A stretch of DNA of 64,000 nucleotides from JAVBOW01 sp031549495 (GTDB lineage Bacteria; Bacteroidota; Bacteroidia; Bacteroidales; Rikenellaceae), in assembly GCA_031549495.1 (NCBI GenBank), contig JAVBPS010000077.1, positions 15,412 through 79,411 of the forward strand. The letters run 5' to 3'. Both the position numbers and the translations under genes were made by a program. The notes under the pieces were generated by a model. The model searched no databases. It worked only from the letters and a program-made list of their open reading frames with translations, and was not told where the DNA came from. This document shows, piece after piece, positions 26,604 to 35,152 of the stretch; within the stretch, counting starts at the first letter, position 1, and every line of letters begins with the position of its first letter.

Positions 26604-28811
26604 TCACCGGTTCGGTTCGGCAGTCATGTGGAAGACCAGCTTGCCGCCCGCCATGATCTGGTCGTGGGAGAGGGTGAGCCCTTCGAGCGGATGGCCGTTC
26701 AGTTCCACCTTGCGCACGTACTTGTTTTGGGCGGAAAGCCCCCGGGCCTCGACCGTGAATTGCTTGCCGCCGGGGAGCGACAGGACCACTTTCTCCACTT
26801 GCGGGGCTCCCAGCACATATTGGCAACTCACCGGGTCCACGGGATAGAATCCCATGGCGGCAAAGACGTACCAAGCGGACATCTGTCCGGCGTCGTCATT
26901 GCCGCAAAGGCCGTCGGGGCGGGGTTGGTAGGCCAGGTCCACGATCCTGCGCACCAATTCCTGGGTGCGGTCGGGCCGGCCGGCATATTGGTACAGGTAC
27001 ACGCAATGGTGGCTCGGCTCGTTGCTGTGGGCGTACTGGCCCATGCCGGGCAGCGTGCTCACATCGGCCACCGTGCCGGTCAGTTCGACCGGGACCTCCT
27101 TGGTGAAGAGCGTGTCGAGTTTGGCGGCGAACGCCTCGGGGCCCCCCATCAGGGCCATCAGCCCTTCGGGGTCGTGCTGCACGTGCCATGAGTAATTCCA
27201 TGCGTTGCCTTCGGTAAAATCACCGCCCTGCCCGGCGGCGAACGAAAGCAGGTAGGGGTTGTAGGGGGTACGCCATGCGCCTTTGGAATCGCGCCCGCGG
27301 ATCAGTTTCGTTTCCGGATCGAACAGGTTGCGCCAGTATCCCGAGCGGCGGGTGAAAAGTTCCCGCTCCTGCGGCGTGCCCAGTTCGGCGGCCATCAGCG
27401 AGGCCGCGTAGTCGTCGTAGCACGACTCGATGGTCGTGGAGGCCGACTCTTTGAGCATGATGTCGAAGGGGTAATAGCCGTATTTGTCGTACACCGCCCA
27501 GTCCGAATGGAAATGGGGCGCGGTGAGCGTCCCGCGGACCGCCTCGTAAGCCTGCCGCTCGTCGAAGCCCCGGAAACCTTTGCGCCACGCCTCGACGATC
27601 ACCGGCACGGCGTGGTTGCCGACCATGCACCACGATTCCTGTCCCCAGAGCGGCCATACGGGCAGCGCGCCGCTCGCCTGGTAATGGGCGACCATCGAGT
27701 TGACCACCCCGTCCACGATCTCCGGCGAGAGGATCGTGTACAGGGGATGCACGGCGCGGTAGGTGTCCCACAGCGAGAGGGTCGAATAATAATGCCCCCC
27801 GGGGCCCATGCGCACGCTGTCGTCCACCCCGCGGTAACGGCCGTCGGTGTCGGTGATGTCGGCCGGCTGCAGGAACATGTGGTAGAGCGAGGTGTAGAAA
27901 TTGACCTTCTGGTCGTCGCTCCCGGTCACCTGGACCCGGCCGAGCAGTTCGTTCCAGGTGGCGCGCGCATCCCGGTGCACCTTATCGAAATCCCAATCCG
28001 GGATCTCTTTGTCCATCGAGGCGAGGGCCCCCTCGACGCTCACGGTCGAAACAGCCACTTTGGCCTGCAATACTTCGCCCGATTTCAGGTCGAATTCGAG
28101 CACCAGGCGGCGTCCTTTTTCCCGCTCGTCGCGTTTCGGGAGCTCCTCACGCACGGTGTAGGGCTGCTCGAAACGGATCGCGTAGAAGAAACGGCGCTTC
28201 ACCCAGTTGGCTGTCTGCTGGTGCCCGGTGATGGTGTGGTTGTCGGGCATCTGCATCTGCGCGTCGAGTACGCGGATGGGGGTCCACTCCGGATTCCAGA
28301 CCAGGCCGCTCTGCATGTCCAGCAGCATGCTCGCCTTTCCCTGTCCGGTGTAGGTGTAACGGTGCATACCGGTGTGGTGCGCGGCCGTGAGCTCGGCTTT
28401 TACCCCCGCGCCGGTCAGCGCCACGGTGTAGTAGCCGGGCGAGGCGGCCTGCGTGGAGCGGTCGTAGAGGCTTTTATAGATGACCTGCTCGCCGCAGAAG
28501 GGCAGCATGAGGATATCGCCCAACTCCTGGCATCCCCCGCCGCTGAAATGGGTGTTGGCAAAACCGATGATCGAGTCATCGGCGATGTTATAGCCTACGC
28601 AGTAGCGCCACGAGTCGGTACCCGTTTCGGGGCTGGGTTGGATCAGCCCGAAGGGGAGGGTGGCGCCGGGAAAGGTGTGCCCGTTGTCGGCCGTGCCGAT
28701 GAACGGGTCCACCCAGCGGGCGGGGTCGGTGTCCGGTCCCGCCGCCTGACGGCAGCCTGCTGCCGCCGCCAGAATAGCGGCGCAGCAAAGCAGGGTTGTG
28801 ATTCGGTTCAT
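26604..28811 (-). CDS. GH92 alpha-mannosidase lipoprotein
   Basis: A 735-residue GH92 enzyme, a Ca2+-dependent inverting exo-alpha-mannosidase family typical of Bacteroidota. Lipobox Cys20 (AAAAGC). The N-terminal beta-sandwich begins DPFIGTADNGHTFPGA, the family opening. In the (alpha/alpha)6 domain the acid candidate Glu534 is in FTEGNAWNYSWHVQHD and the base region is Asp639-Asp640 in LCGNDDAGQMSAWYVF, both at their usual places. It removes alpha-linked mannose (1,2, 1,3, 1,4 or 1,6 depending on member). It follows GH2 by 21 bp. This is the strongest clue that the locus-2 glycan contains alpha-mannose. Confidence 0.95.
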   Translation of the reverse strand: MNRITTLLCCAAILAAAAGCRQAAGPDTDPARWVDPFIGTADNGHTFPGATLPFGLIQPSPETGTDSWRYCVGYNIADDSIIGFANTHFSGGGCQELGDILMLPFCGEQVIYKSLYDRSTQAASPGYYTVALTGAGVKAELTAAHHTGMHRYTYTGQGKASMLLDMQSGLVWNPEWTPIRVLDAQMQMPDNHTITGHQQTANWVKRRFFYAIRFEQPYTVREELPKRDEREKGRRLVLEFDLKSGEVLQAKVAVSTVSVEGALASMDKEIPDWDFDKVHRDARATWNELLGRVQVTGSDDQKVNFYTSLYHMFLQPADITDTDGRYRGVDDSVRMGPGGHYYSTLSLWDTYRAVHPLYTILSPEIVDGVVNSMVAHYQASGALPVWPLWGQESWCMVGNHAVPVIVEAWRKGFRGFDERQAYEAVRGTLTAPHFHSDWAVYDKYGYYPFDIMLKESASTTIESCYDDYAASLMAAELGTPQERELFTRRSGYWRNLFDPETKLIRGRDSKGAWRTPYNPYLLSFAAGQGGDFTEGNAWNYSWHVQHDPEGLMALMGGPEAFAAKLDTLFTKEVPVELTGTVADVSTLPGMGQYAHSNEPSHHCVYLYQYAGRPDRTQELVRRIVDLAYQPRPDGLCGNDDAGQMSAWYVFAAMGFYPVDPVSCQYVLGAPQVEKVVLSLPGGKQFTVEARGLSAQNKYVRKVELNGHPLEGLTLSHDQIMAGGKLVFHMTAEPNR

Positions 28812-28832
28812 AGTCGGGTGGTTTAGTAGTTT

Positions 28833-31724
28833 TTAGTTCTTCAGGGTCGCCAGCGGGGTCCGTTTCATGTTGTAGGCCTCGGCGGTGAGTGAGAGGGTGC
28901 CGGTCGGGCAATACTCCTTATCTGCCCTGAAGGTAAGCGCTTTCTGTGCGCCCGGCATCAGGATGAAGTACCCGTCGCTGAAAAAAGTGGGCAGTACGGC
29001 CTGTCCATCCGGGTCACGCAGAGAGAGTTTGACCGCCAGGGCCACCTCTTTCGAGGGATTGACCACCGTAAAGGTGCCTTCGAGCCCGCGCGCCGTTTTG
29101 GCGTATTTCAGCCCTTTGACCTGCACGGCCACCTCGGGTAACTCATTGAAAGGACGCAGATCAACCCGCTTGCTGTCCCGGGGCATCCAGTAGGTATTCT
29201 CGTCCAGCAGTTGTTTTTTGGCGTCGTGCAGCCGTAGCCGTACGAAGGTCAGTTCGGGGAAGGTCTCCCGCCCTTCGAGTTGCATCACTTTTTGAAGCGT
29301 ATTGGAAGGCGAGAGCTCCAGGCGGCCGCTCTGCGAGGCGATCCTGCGCCCATCCAGAGAGAATACCTCGGCCGTCACGGTCAGCCCGTGGCTGTCGCGC
29401 GGCGTGGCATTGGCCACGTCGATGCTCCAGGTGAGCTGGTTGAGTTGCACGTGCAGGGGGGTGCACCCTTTCTTGGCGCCGAAGAACGACCCCGGCGTTT
29501 CGCAATCGCGGGTATAGGTCTGCCATTTGAGGCTGTTCCAGGCCGGGTGGCTCATCCAGAGCATGATGCCCGAGGTGTTGTTCCACATCTTGCTGGCCCA
29601 TCCTTCGTACAGGGCGCGGTGGCTCTCGTAGTTGAGCAGCTGGGCCCGCCAGGCGTACTGGTCCAGGTTGTCGGATTGGCCGAATTTGTCGTTGATCGAC
29701 CAGGCGTAGCCGTTCACATAGGGTTGCGTGGCCCACGTGTCGTCCTGGTAATCGTGGTAGTACCACACGTCGTTGATGGGCCAGGTATCCTCCGGGGCCA
29801 TGAACTTGCGGATGGTCTCGGCCGTGGGCAGCGAGTGGGTGCCCACCTCGGTGCGGAAACCCGAAGCGAAGTCGAAATAGAACCCCGGGTCGTACATGTA
29901 GGTCCACGGGCCGCTCGAGGCCATGTTCATGTTGATCGAGCTGGCCAGGTAGTGGCGCGTGCCGTCCTGCAGGGCGATGATGCGGTTGATGTAGCGCTCC
30001 AGCGAGTCGGGCGCAAAACCCTCGTTACGGGGGCACCACAGCGCCAGGGCGGGGTGGTTGCGGTGGCGGATCACAGTTTCCTCCACGTTTTCCAGGAAGA
30101 GCTTATTGTCGGCCGCGTTGAGGTTGTACCCTTCCGTGGAGAGCCAGAAATCGTTGAACACCAGGATGCCGTACTCGTCGCACAGGTCGTAGAACGACTC
30201 CTGGGTGCTCTCGCCCGTCCAGTTGCGGATCATCGTCACGTTCATATCCTTGTGCAGACGCAGGAAGGGCTCGAGCCGTTCGCGCGATACGTCTTTCATG
30301 ATGTCGTCCATGCCCCAGTTGCCGCCTTTGCAGAAGATGCGGTGGCCGTTGACCTTGACCACGATGTGCGGGCCCATGGCCGGATCGTCGATCTGTCGCA
30401 CGCCGTATTGCCCGAGCGGGGTGTTCAGCAGCGGGATGATGCGGTAGCCGCCCACGTACTTGCGGCGGATGTTGTCGAAGGTGACCTTCTTGCCTGCTTC
30501 CCACGCCTGCAGGGGGTTGAAGGCGATGCGCACGCTGTCGTGCGCGGCGTCGTAGGCCATCAGTTCGTAGTCCATCTCGCGGACCCCGAAACGCACCGAA
30601 CGCTCGTCGAGCAACCCGCCTTTTTCATCGGTCAGCGTGAGCGTGGCCGTGTAGAGGTTCTGCGGGCCGTAACCGTTGGGCCACCACAACCGCGGATTAT
30701 TCATCTTCAACTCCGGGCAGTCGGCGGGGGTGATGTAAACCTCCTTGCGTCCCGGGGCAATGGTCACCGGCAGCGAGGCCGATACTTCGGTGCCGATGCG
30801 GATGCCGAGGGTCGCCTTGACGGGGGTCGCCGAGGCGTTGACCAGGTCGGTGCGGATCTTGATATCGACCGAGGTGGTGTCGGGCAGCGGCAGGTCGGTG
30901 ATCACCTGCGGGTCGCCGATCGACGCGCGGCCGCCGAAACGGATGCGTACGTCCTGCCACAGGCCGATGTTGCGGTCGCGGATGCCGGGCATCCAGTCCC
31001 ACCCCTCCGAAGAGATGAAGGTGGGCCCGTCCAGGCAGAGCACGCCGCCGTTAGGTCCCTGGGCCTCGTCGTAGCATTCGTGCGGGATGCCGGGGTTGGG
31101 CGGCGGAACAATGTGCACGGCCAGTACGTTGCCCTCTTTTTTAAGCAGGTCCGTCACGTCGAAAATACCGCGGCGGAAAGCGCCTTTGATCGTCCCCAGT
31201 TTGTGCCCGTTGAGCCACACGTCGGCCAGGTAGTTGATCCCGTTGAAGATCAGTTCCACCCGCTCGCCCCTCCCCTCGGGCATGGCGAAAACGTTGCGGT
31301 ACCACCACTCCGTGCGGCAGAGGGTGTCGGGGATGAGCATGTTGTTCAGTCCCCAGAACGGATCGGGGTAGACGCCCTGTTCGACCAGCGTGGTGAGCAC
31401 CGTGCCCGGCACCGTGGCGTTGAACCAGTCGGAGGTGTTCAGCCCGGTGTCGAAGACCGACCGGGAGGCGGTGACCAGTTGATCCGCACCGGCCAGCTCC
31501 CACCCTTGCGAGAGGCACCACTCTTGCGTCGAGAGCCGGGTGAAGCCACCGGGGACGTCCGCCTTCGCCTTGCGCACGGGGGTCTGGTAGGAATATTTCG
31601 AGGTGGGCATCACCGGTTGCTTCTGTGACAGGCCGAAATTGGGGACCCGTGGGGGCTCCGGTTGGGCGAAACATACGGGCATAAAAAGGGCTGTCGCAAT
31701 GGCTGCGAGTAACGTTCTTTTCAT
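28833..31724 (-). CDS. GH2 exo-enzyme of the beta-mannosidase/endo-beta-mannosidase-like subgroup
   Basis: A secreted 963-residue GH2 enzyme (signal about 1-20). Domains in order: jelly-roll sugar-binding domain (about 60-265, with WYRNVFAMP and YLADVWLNG), Ig-like domain, TIM barrel (about 440-740) and C-terminal Ig-like domains. The acid/base is Glu568 in ALWCPRNEG and the nucleophile candidate is Glu626 in FRTEVGTHSLPTAETIR. The latter resembles plant mannosylglycoprotein endo-beta-mannosidase and exo-beta-glucosaminidase rather than LacZ. It is 21 bp upstream of GH92 and 70 bp after the first esterase. A beta-mannosidase role, for example on Man-beta-1,4-GlcNAc or beta-mannan, is likely; glucosaminidase activity cannot be excluded. 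Confidence 0.85.
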   Translation of the reverse strand: MKRTLLAAIATALFMPVCFAQPEPPRVPNFGLSQKQPVMPTSKYSYQTPVRKAKADVPGGFTRLSTQEWCLSQGWELAGADQLVTASRSVFDTGLNTSDWFNATVPGTVLTTLVEQGVYPDPFWGLNNMLIPDTLCRTEWWYRNVFAMPEGRGERVELIFNGINYLADVWLNGHKLGTIKGAFRRGIFDVTDLLKKEGNVLAVHIVPPPNPGIPHECYDEAQGPNGGVLCLDGPTFISSEGWDWMPGIRDRNIGLWQDVRIRFGGRASIGDPQVITDLPLPDTTSVDIKIRTDLVNASATPVKATLGIRIGTEVSASLPVTIAPGRKEVYITPADCPELKMNNPRLWWPNGYGPQNLYTATLTLTDEKGGLLDERSVRFGVREMDYELMAYDAAHDSVRIAFNPLQAWEAGKKVTFDNIRRKYVGGYRIIPLLNTPLGQYGVRQIDDPAMGPHIVVKVNGHRIFCKGGNWGMDDIMKDVSRERLEPFLRLHKDMNVTMIRNWTGESTQESFYDLCDEYGILVFNDFWLSTEGYNLNAADNKLFLENVEETVIRHRNHPALALWCPRNEGFAPDSLERYINRIIALQDGTRHYLASSINMNMASSGPWTYMYDPGFYFDFASGFRTEVGTHSLPTAETIRKFMAPEDTWPINDVWYYHDYQDDTWATQPYVNGYAWSINDKFGQSDNLDQYAWRAQLLNYESHRALYEGWASKMWNNTSGIMLWMSHPAWNSLKWQTYTRDCETPGSFFGAKKGCTPLHVQLNQLTWSIDVANATPRDSHGLTVTAEVFSLDGRRIASQSGRLELSPSNTLQKVMQLEGRETFPELTFVRLRLHDAKKQLLDENTYWMPRDSKRVDLRPFNELPEVAVQVKGLKYAKTARGLEGTFTVVNPSKEVALAVKLSLRDPDGQAVLPTFFSDGYFILMPGAQKALTFRADKEYCPTGTLSLTAEAYNMKRTPLATLKN

Positions 31725-31793
31725 AATTGAAAGGTTGTAAAGAATTGAGGTTAAGAATCTTTCCTGTTCGTTTTTTCAGGAAAGCGGGTTCTG

Positions 31794-32678
31794 TTATTTC
31801 AGGTAGTTTTTCAGGAATGCGACGACTTGCTGCATCGCCGCGGCGCCCGATTTGGGCAGGCTGTGCCCGTCGTCCGGATAGATGTCGCAGACCACGGGGA
31901 CGTGCTGCTGCTGCAATTTATCGCGCAGCATTTCGGCCTGGGCGGCGGGGACCAGGTCGTCAATGGCGCCGTAGAGCAGCAGGGTGGGGGAGGATTCAGC
32001 AGTGACATAGGCATAGGGGCTCGACGAGCGGATCAACTCGTCGTCCTGGCCGGGGGTGCCCACGCAGCCGTAGAGGATCCCGATGTACTGGGGAGCGATC
32101 TGTCCGTAGAGCGAGGTGATGTCGGTCGGCCCGCAGAGGCTGAGCACCGCCTTGGGGTTGTAGCCCGACGTGGGGCCGTATTTGTAAGCTTCCAGCAGGG
32201 CCATGTGCGCGCCGGCGCTGCCGCCCATCAGCCCGATCCGGTCCGAGATCTTGTACTCTTCCCGCATGCCCATTACCTTTTCAACGCATGCTCGCAGGTC
32301 CTCCTCCTGGGCAGGGAATTTGTTCCCGGCCTCGGACACCAGCCGGTAGCTCATCATCACATAGGCATACTCGGGAAAGAGGGGCTGCAGCGCGTCGAGC
32401 CAGAATTTGCAGTCCTCCTTGTTGCCGGAGGTCCATCCGCCGCCATGCACGAAAAAGAGCACCGGGGTGGCCTGTTCGCTCCGGTTCGCAGGCAGGTAGA
32501 TGTCGTAGCGGTGGCGGGGATCCGGTCCGTAGGGCTGGTTGAGCAGGACTCCCTGCTCGTCCTGCGGGGGGATCACATTGGTTTCCTGCTGCTCGTCGTT
32601 GCATGATGAGCCCGTGCAGAGCAGCAACGTCATGAGGCTGCAGGCGGCGATCAGCATGTTTCTCTTGGTCGGCTTCAT
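31794..32678 (-). CDS. Alpha/beta hydrolase lipoprotein (carbohydrate/carboxyl esterase), tandem copy 2
   Basis: A 294-residue lipoprotein (Cys26 in TGSSC) of the hormone-sensitive-lipase/BD-FAE type. The oxyanion motif HGGGW (about 78-82), nucleophile Ser154 in GGSAGAH, Asp in GAIDDLVP (about 240) and His272 in PDDGHSL make a full triad. RYDIYLP at the start of the domain is typical of sugar ester hydrolases in PULs. It probably deacetylates the locus-2 glycan or its oligosaccharides at the cell surface or in the periplasm. It is related to the next gene upstream, so the pair looks like a duplication. Confidence 0.85.
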   Translation of the reverse strand: MKPTKRNMLIAACSLMTLLLCTGSSCNDEQQETNVIPPQDEQGVLLNQPYGPDPRHRYDIYLPANRSEQATPVLFFVHGGGWTSGNKEDCKFWLDALQPLFPEYAYVMMSYRLVSEAGNKFPAQEEDLRACVEKVMGMREEYKISDRIGLMGGSAGAHMALLEAYKYGPTSGYNPKAVLSLCGPTDITSLYGQIAPQYIGILYGCVGTPGQDDELIRSSSPYAYVTAESSPTLLLYGAIDDLVPAAQAEMLRDKLQQQHVPVVCDIYPDDGHSLPKSGAAAMQQVVAFLKNYLK

Positions 32679-32727
32679 AGTAGTCCTTATAAGATGTGAG
32701 GGTAGTGTGTGCGGGTCATCCCGGGCG

Positions 32728-33615
32728 TCAGGGCGCCGGGTTGATCAGGTAATGTTCCAAAAAGGCATAGGCCGCTTTCATCGCCGGTTCGCCCGCGGCC
32801 GAGAGCGAATGGTCGGTGCCGGGGAAGATGTGGCAGACGTGGGGCACCCCGCACTCTTCGAGCCTGCGCCGCAGCGCTTCGGGCTGGGCCTTCGGCACGA
32901 TCGGGTCGTCGGCGCCGTAGAGCATCAGCGTGGGCGGGCAGCCGGGATTGACGTAGAGCAGCGGGCTCGACGAACGGTAGACGTCCGCCCGCTCGAATGG
33001 TTCCCCGGCGGCGTCGAGCATCCAGCCCCGGTATTCGCCGCTGCCCGTCTGGCCCATCATCACGGTCAGGTCCGCGGGGCCGGTCATGTCGACCACCGCT
33101 GCGGGGCGCGGGCTGCAGGCGTATTTATAGGCGTAAAGCAGGCAGAGGTGACCGCCCGCGCTTCCACCCATCAGTGCGAAACGGCCCGAAAGCCCGTAGG
33201 CGACGCTTTGTCTCATGATGTGTTCGATGCACGCCTTCACGTCCAACTCCTGCGCGGGGAACTGGTCCTGCCCGTTGTGCGCCAGGCGGTAGTTGATGGT
33301 GGCGTAGGCGCATCCGGGGAAGAGGGCCTGCAGGCCGGGGATCATGTGGTAGTAGTTGTCCTTGTCGCCCGCGGCCCAACCCCCGCCATGGATCAGGATG
33401 AGCAGCGGAACGTCTTTCGTTTTCCCGCCGCCGGGCAGGTAGATGTCGTACGTGTGTTTCGGGTCCGTTCCGTAAGAGCGGTCGGCGAGGACCAGGTAGC
33501 CCGCCGCCGAAATGCTGTCCGGCGCCTGGACGGCGGCCGGTTTTTTGGCTTGGGCTGCGGCGGAAACGGTCGCTGCCAGGCAGACGCATGCAAAACGGAG
33601 GATCAGTTTTTTCAT
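32728..33615 (-). CDS. Alpha/beta hydrolase (carbohydrate/carboxyl esterase), tandem copy 1
   Basis: A 295-residue secreted esterase with a cleavable-type signal (MKKLILRFACVCLAATVSAAAQA) rather than a clear lipobox. It has HGGGW (about 76-80), Ser152 in GGSAGGH, Asp in GADDPIVP and His269 in PGTDHSL. It shares the KHTYDIYLP opening, the NYRLAHNGQDQFPAQE-type helix and the DVYRSSSPLLYV-type segment with the downstream lipoprotein paralogue, but differs in cellular anchoring. It is the first gene of the large minus-strand operon, directly behind a consensus promoter (33676-33707) and divergent from the AraC regulator. Confidence 0.85.
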   Translation of the reverse strand: MKKLILRFACVCLAATVSAAAQAKKPAAVQAPDSISAAGYLVLADRSYGTDPKHTYDIYLPGGGKTKDVPLLILIHGGGWAAGDKDNYYHMIPGLQALFPGCAYATINYRLAHNGQDQFPAQELDVKACIEHIMRQSVAYGLSGRFALMGGSAGGHLCLLYAYKYACSPRPAAVVDMTGPADLTVMMGQTGSGEYRGWMLDAAGEPFERADVYRSSSPLLYVNPGCPPTLMLYGADDPIVPKAQPEALRRRLEECGVPHVCHIFPGTDHSLSAAGEPAMKAAYAFLEHYLINPAP

Positions 33616-33675
33616 ATCTGTATATTTAAAAAGTATATATGTTTTTCTGAATATGCCACTCCGGGACGCTTAATG

Positions 33676-33707
33676 CAAAATTAGAACATGCAAGGCCAAT
33701 ACTCAAA
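33676..33707 (-). promoter_or_regulatory. Consensus promoter of the locus-2 esterase/GH2/GH92 operon
   Basis: On the minus strand TTTG (33707-33704), a 20-bp spacer and TAATTTTG (33683-33676) match the Bacteroides -33/-7 consensus exactly. Transcription would begin near 33669, giving a leader of about 54 bases before the ATG at 33615. Confidence 0.75.
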
Positions 33708-33735
33708 ATACTATCTCCGAAAAACATGATATTAT

Positions 33736-33770
33736 TTTGAATGATGGGAACAGGGTAATCAATATTTTTG
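33736..33770 (+). promoter_or_regulatory. Promoter candidate of the AraC regulator
   Basis: TATTTTTG (33763-33770) fits the -7 consensus with TTTG (33736-33739) 23 bp upstream, slightly longer than the usual 19-21. It is back to back with the esterase promoter; the two -33 elements are about 30 bp apart, so one regulator site between them could control both. Confidence 0.5.
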
Positions 33771-33830
33771 TAGTTTTACGCATGTCCGAACCGCGCACCG
33801 GTGGAGCCGGTGCATAACTACACTGAAGCT

Positions 33831-34700
33831 ATGAAGCATGTAATGAGGGAAATCACTCCGATCAGCGAGTACGACTTCTTTGTGTTGCTCAACCACCCCG
33901 ATTCGACCGTCTTCCGTTTTCCTGTCCACTACCATCCGGAATACGAGTTGCAGTGGGTTGAACATTTCGAAGGGGTGCGCACCCTGGGCAGCTCGATCGA
34001 AAAGGTCGACGCCCCCGAACTGGCTTTCGTCGGCCCCAACACCTACCACGCGTGGCACACCGGCGAGGGCCTCCGCCGCACGCATCTGATCACCATCCAG
34101 TTTTCGAAGGACCTTTTCGGCGAAACGTTCATCGACAAGAACCTTTTCCTGCCCATCAAGGAGATGATGGATTATTCGCCCAACGGGATCCTCTTTTCCC
34201 AGGAAACGACCCGGCAGATCGGGCCCCGGCTACAGGCCATGGCCAATAAACGCGGTTTCGATTCGCTGCTCGATTTTCTCTCGATCCTTTATGACCTGGC
34301 CGTCTCGCCCGACAAGCGGATCGTGTGCAACGACAACCACGGGGGCAACCTCTACGAAATGCAGGGCCGCCGGATCAAGACCGTGTGCCAATACCTGCAG
34401 GTGAATTACCACAAAAAGATCACGGTATCCGAGGTCGCCTCGCTGATCAACATGACCGACTCGGGTTTCTGCCATTTCTTCAAGAAACGCACCCAGAAAA
34501 GCTTCGTGGATTATCTGAACGACCTGCGCATCGGCAAGGCCTCACGCCTAATCCTCGACTCGTCGTACACCATTTCCGAGATCGCCTACGAGTGCGGGTT
34601 CAACAATATTTCCAATTTCAACCGCATCTTCAAATCGAAACGCGGCATGACCCCGAGCGATTTCCGGCAAACCAGCGTGCTGACCACCACCGTTTACTGA
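33831..34700 (+). CDS. AraC-family transcriptional regulator (cupin sensor plus HTH), locus 2
   Basis: A 289-residue soluble regulator from the ATG at 33831; a GTG at 33801 in the same frame would add ten residues. The N-terminal half is a cupin sugar-sensing domain (FRFPVHYHPEYELQWVEH with the His-x-His pattern, then GPNTYHAWHTGEG). The C-terminal 100 residues are the double AraC HTH: ITVSEVASLINMTDSGFCHFFKKR and YTISEIAYECGFNNISNFNRIFKS followed by GMTPSDFRQ. It is divergent from the esterase-GH2-GH92 operon and is the likely activator of locus 2. Unlike many PULs it uses a cytoplasmic sensor, consistent with sensing an imported monosaccharide or disaccharide such as mannose. Confidence 0.9.
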   Translation: MKHVMREITPISEYDFFVLLNHPDSTVFRFPVHYHPEYELQWVEHFEGVRTLGSSIEKVDAPELAFVGPNTYHAWHTGEGLRRTHLITIQFSKDLFGETFIDKNLFLPIKEMMDYSPNGILFSQETTRQIGPRLQAMANKRGFDSLLDFLSILYDLAVSPDKRIVCNDNHGGNLYEMQGRRIKTVCQYLQVNYHKKITVSEVASLINMTDSGFCHFFKKRTQKSFVDYLNDLRIGKASRLILDSSYTISEIAYECGFNNISNFNRIFKSKRGMTPSDFRQTSVLTTTVY

Positions 34701-34866
34701 CCGGCCTCAATTTTGTGCCGGCTGCGCATATAGCACATTACCTTTTGTATCCGGCTCGCCTGCACAGCGATATTTCGGACGGAGATTACGCTAACAGACG
34801 AAAGCTCTTCCCGCGTCAATCTGGTTGTAGATTGATGTCGTATGCATTCAACTGATCCGGGTTGTG

Positions 34867-35130
34867 TGAGAGTTGTGTGCAAATGGAAAAGCAAGAGGGT
34901 TATGACGACAGTCATAACCCTCTGATTTTCTTAGCGACACCATCAGGACTCAAACCTGAAACCTTCTGAACAGTAGTCAAACGATTCGGATTTTCCTTGG
35001 TTTTCGCCGGGTTTCGTTAAGTTGCTAAAGGTGTTAAAGTCAATGAAAAACAGGGAGGTGTTTTTTTCTGCCTGTTTCGCTGGTTATCTCAAAATCTCCG
35101 TATTTGTGTGCAAATTGTGTGTGCAATTTT
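34867..35130. repeat. Direct repeat copy B with tRNA 3'-half-like segment (possible attachment site)
   Basis: Same orientation and organisation as 10711-10973. The block 34882-35019 is almost identical to copy A. The tRNA-like part (minus strand, about 34981-34936) keeps the T-arm and acceptor strand unchanged, while the anticodon loop reads CTACTGT instead of CTACGGA and the stem is TTTGA/TCAGA, so pairing is kept with one G-T. The last 30 bp again match copy A. It fills the non-coding gap between the AraC gene and the DUF6155 gene; the preceding bases 34701-34866 show no gene. Confidence 0.8.
34894..34923. terminator. Perfect hairpin in repeat copy B
   Basis: Identical to the hairpin in copy A: a 13-bp perfect stem with a GACA loop, placed next to the tRNA-like 3' end. 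Confidence 0.6.
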
Positions 35131-35152
35131 CCGATGCAGGGCGAGGTTGCCT

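Noticed and set aside
29280..31628. A 782-codon open frame on the plus strand opposite GH2
   Set aside because: High GC and codon bias leave long antisense frames open. The minus-strand frame has full GH2 motifs and catalytic residues; the plus frame is Arg/His/Val-rich with no domain.
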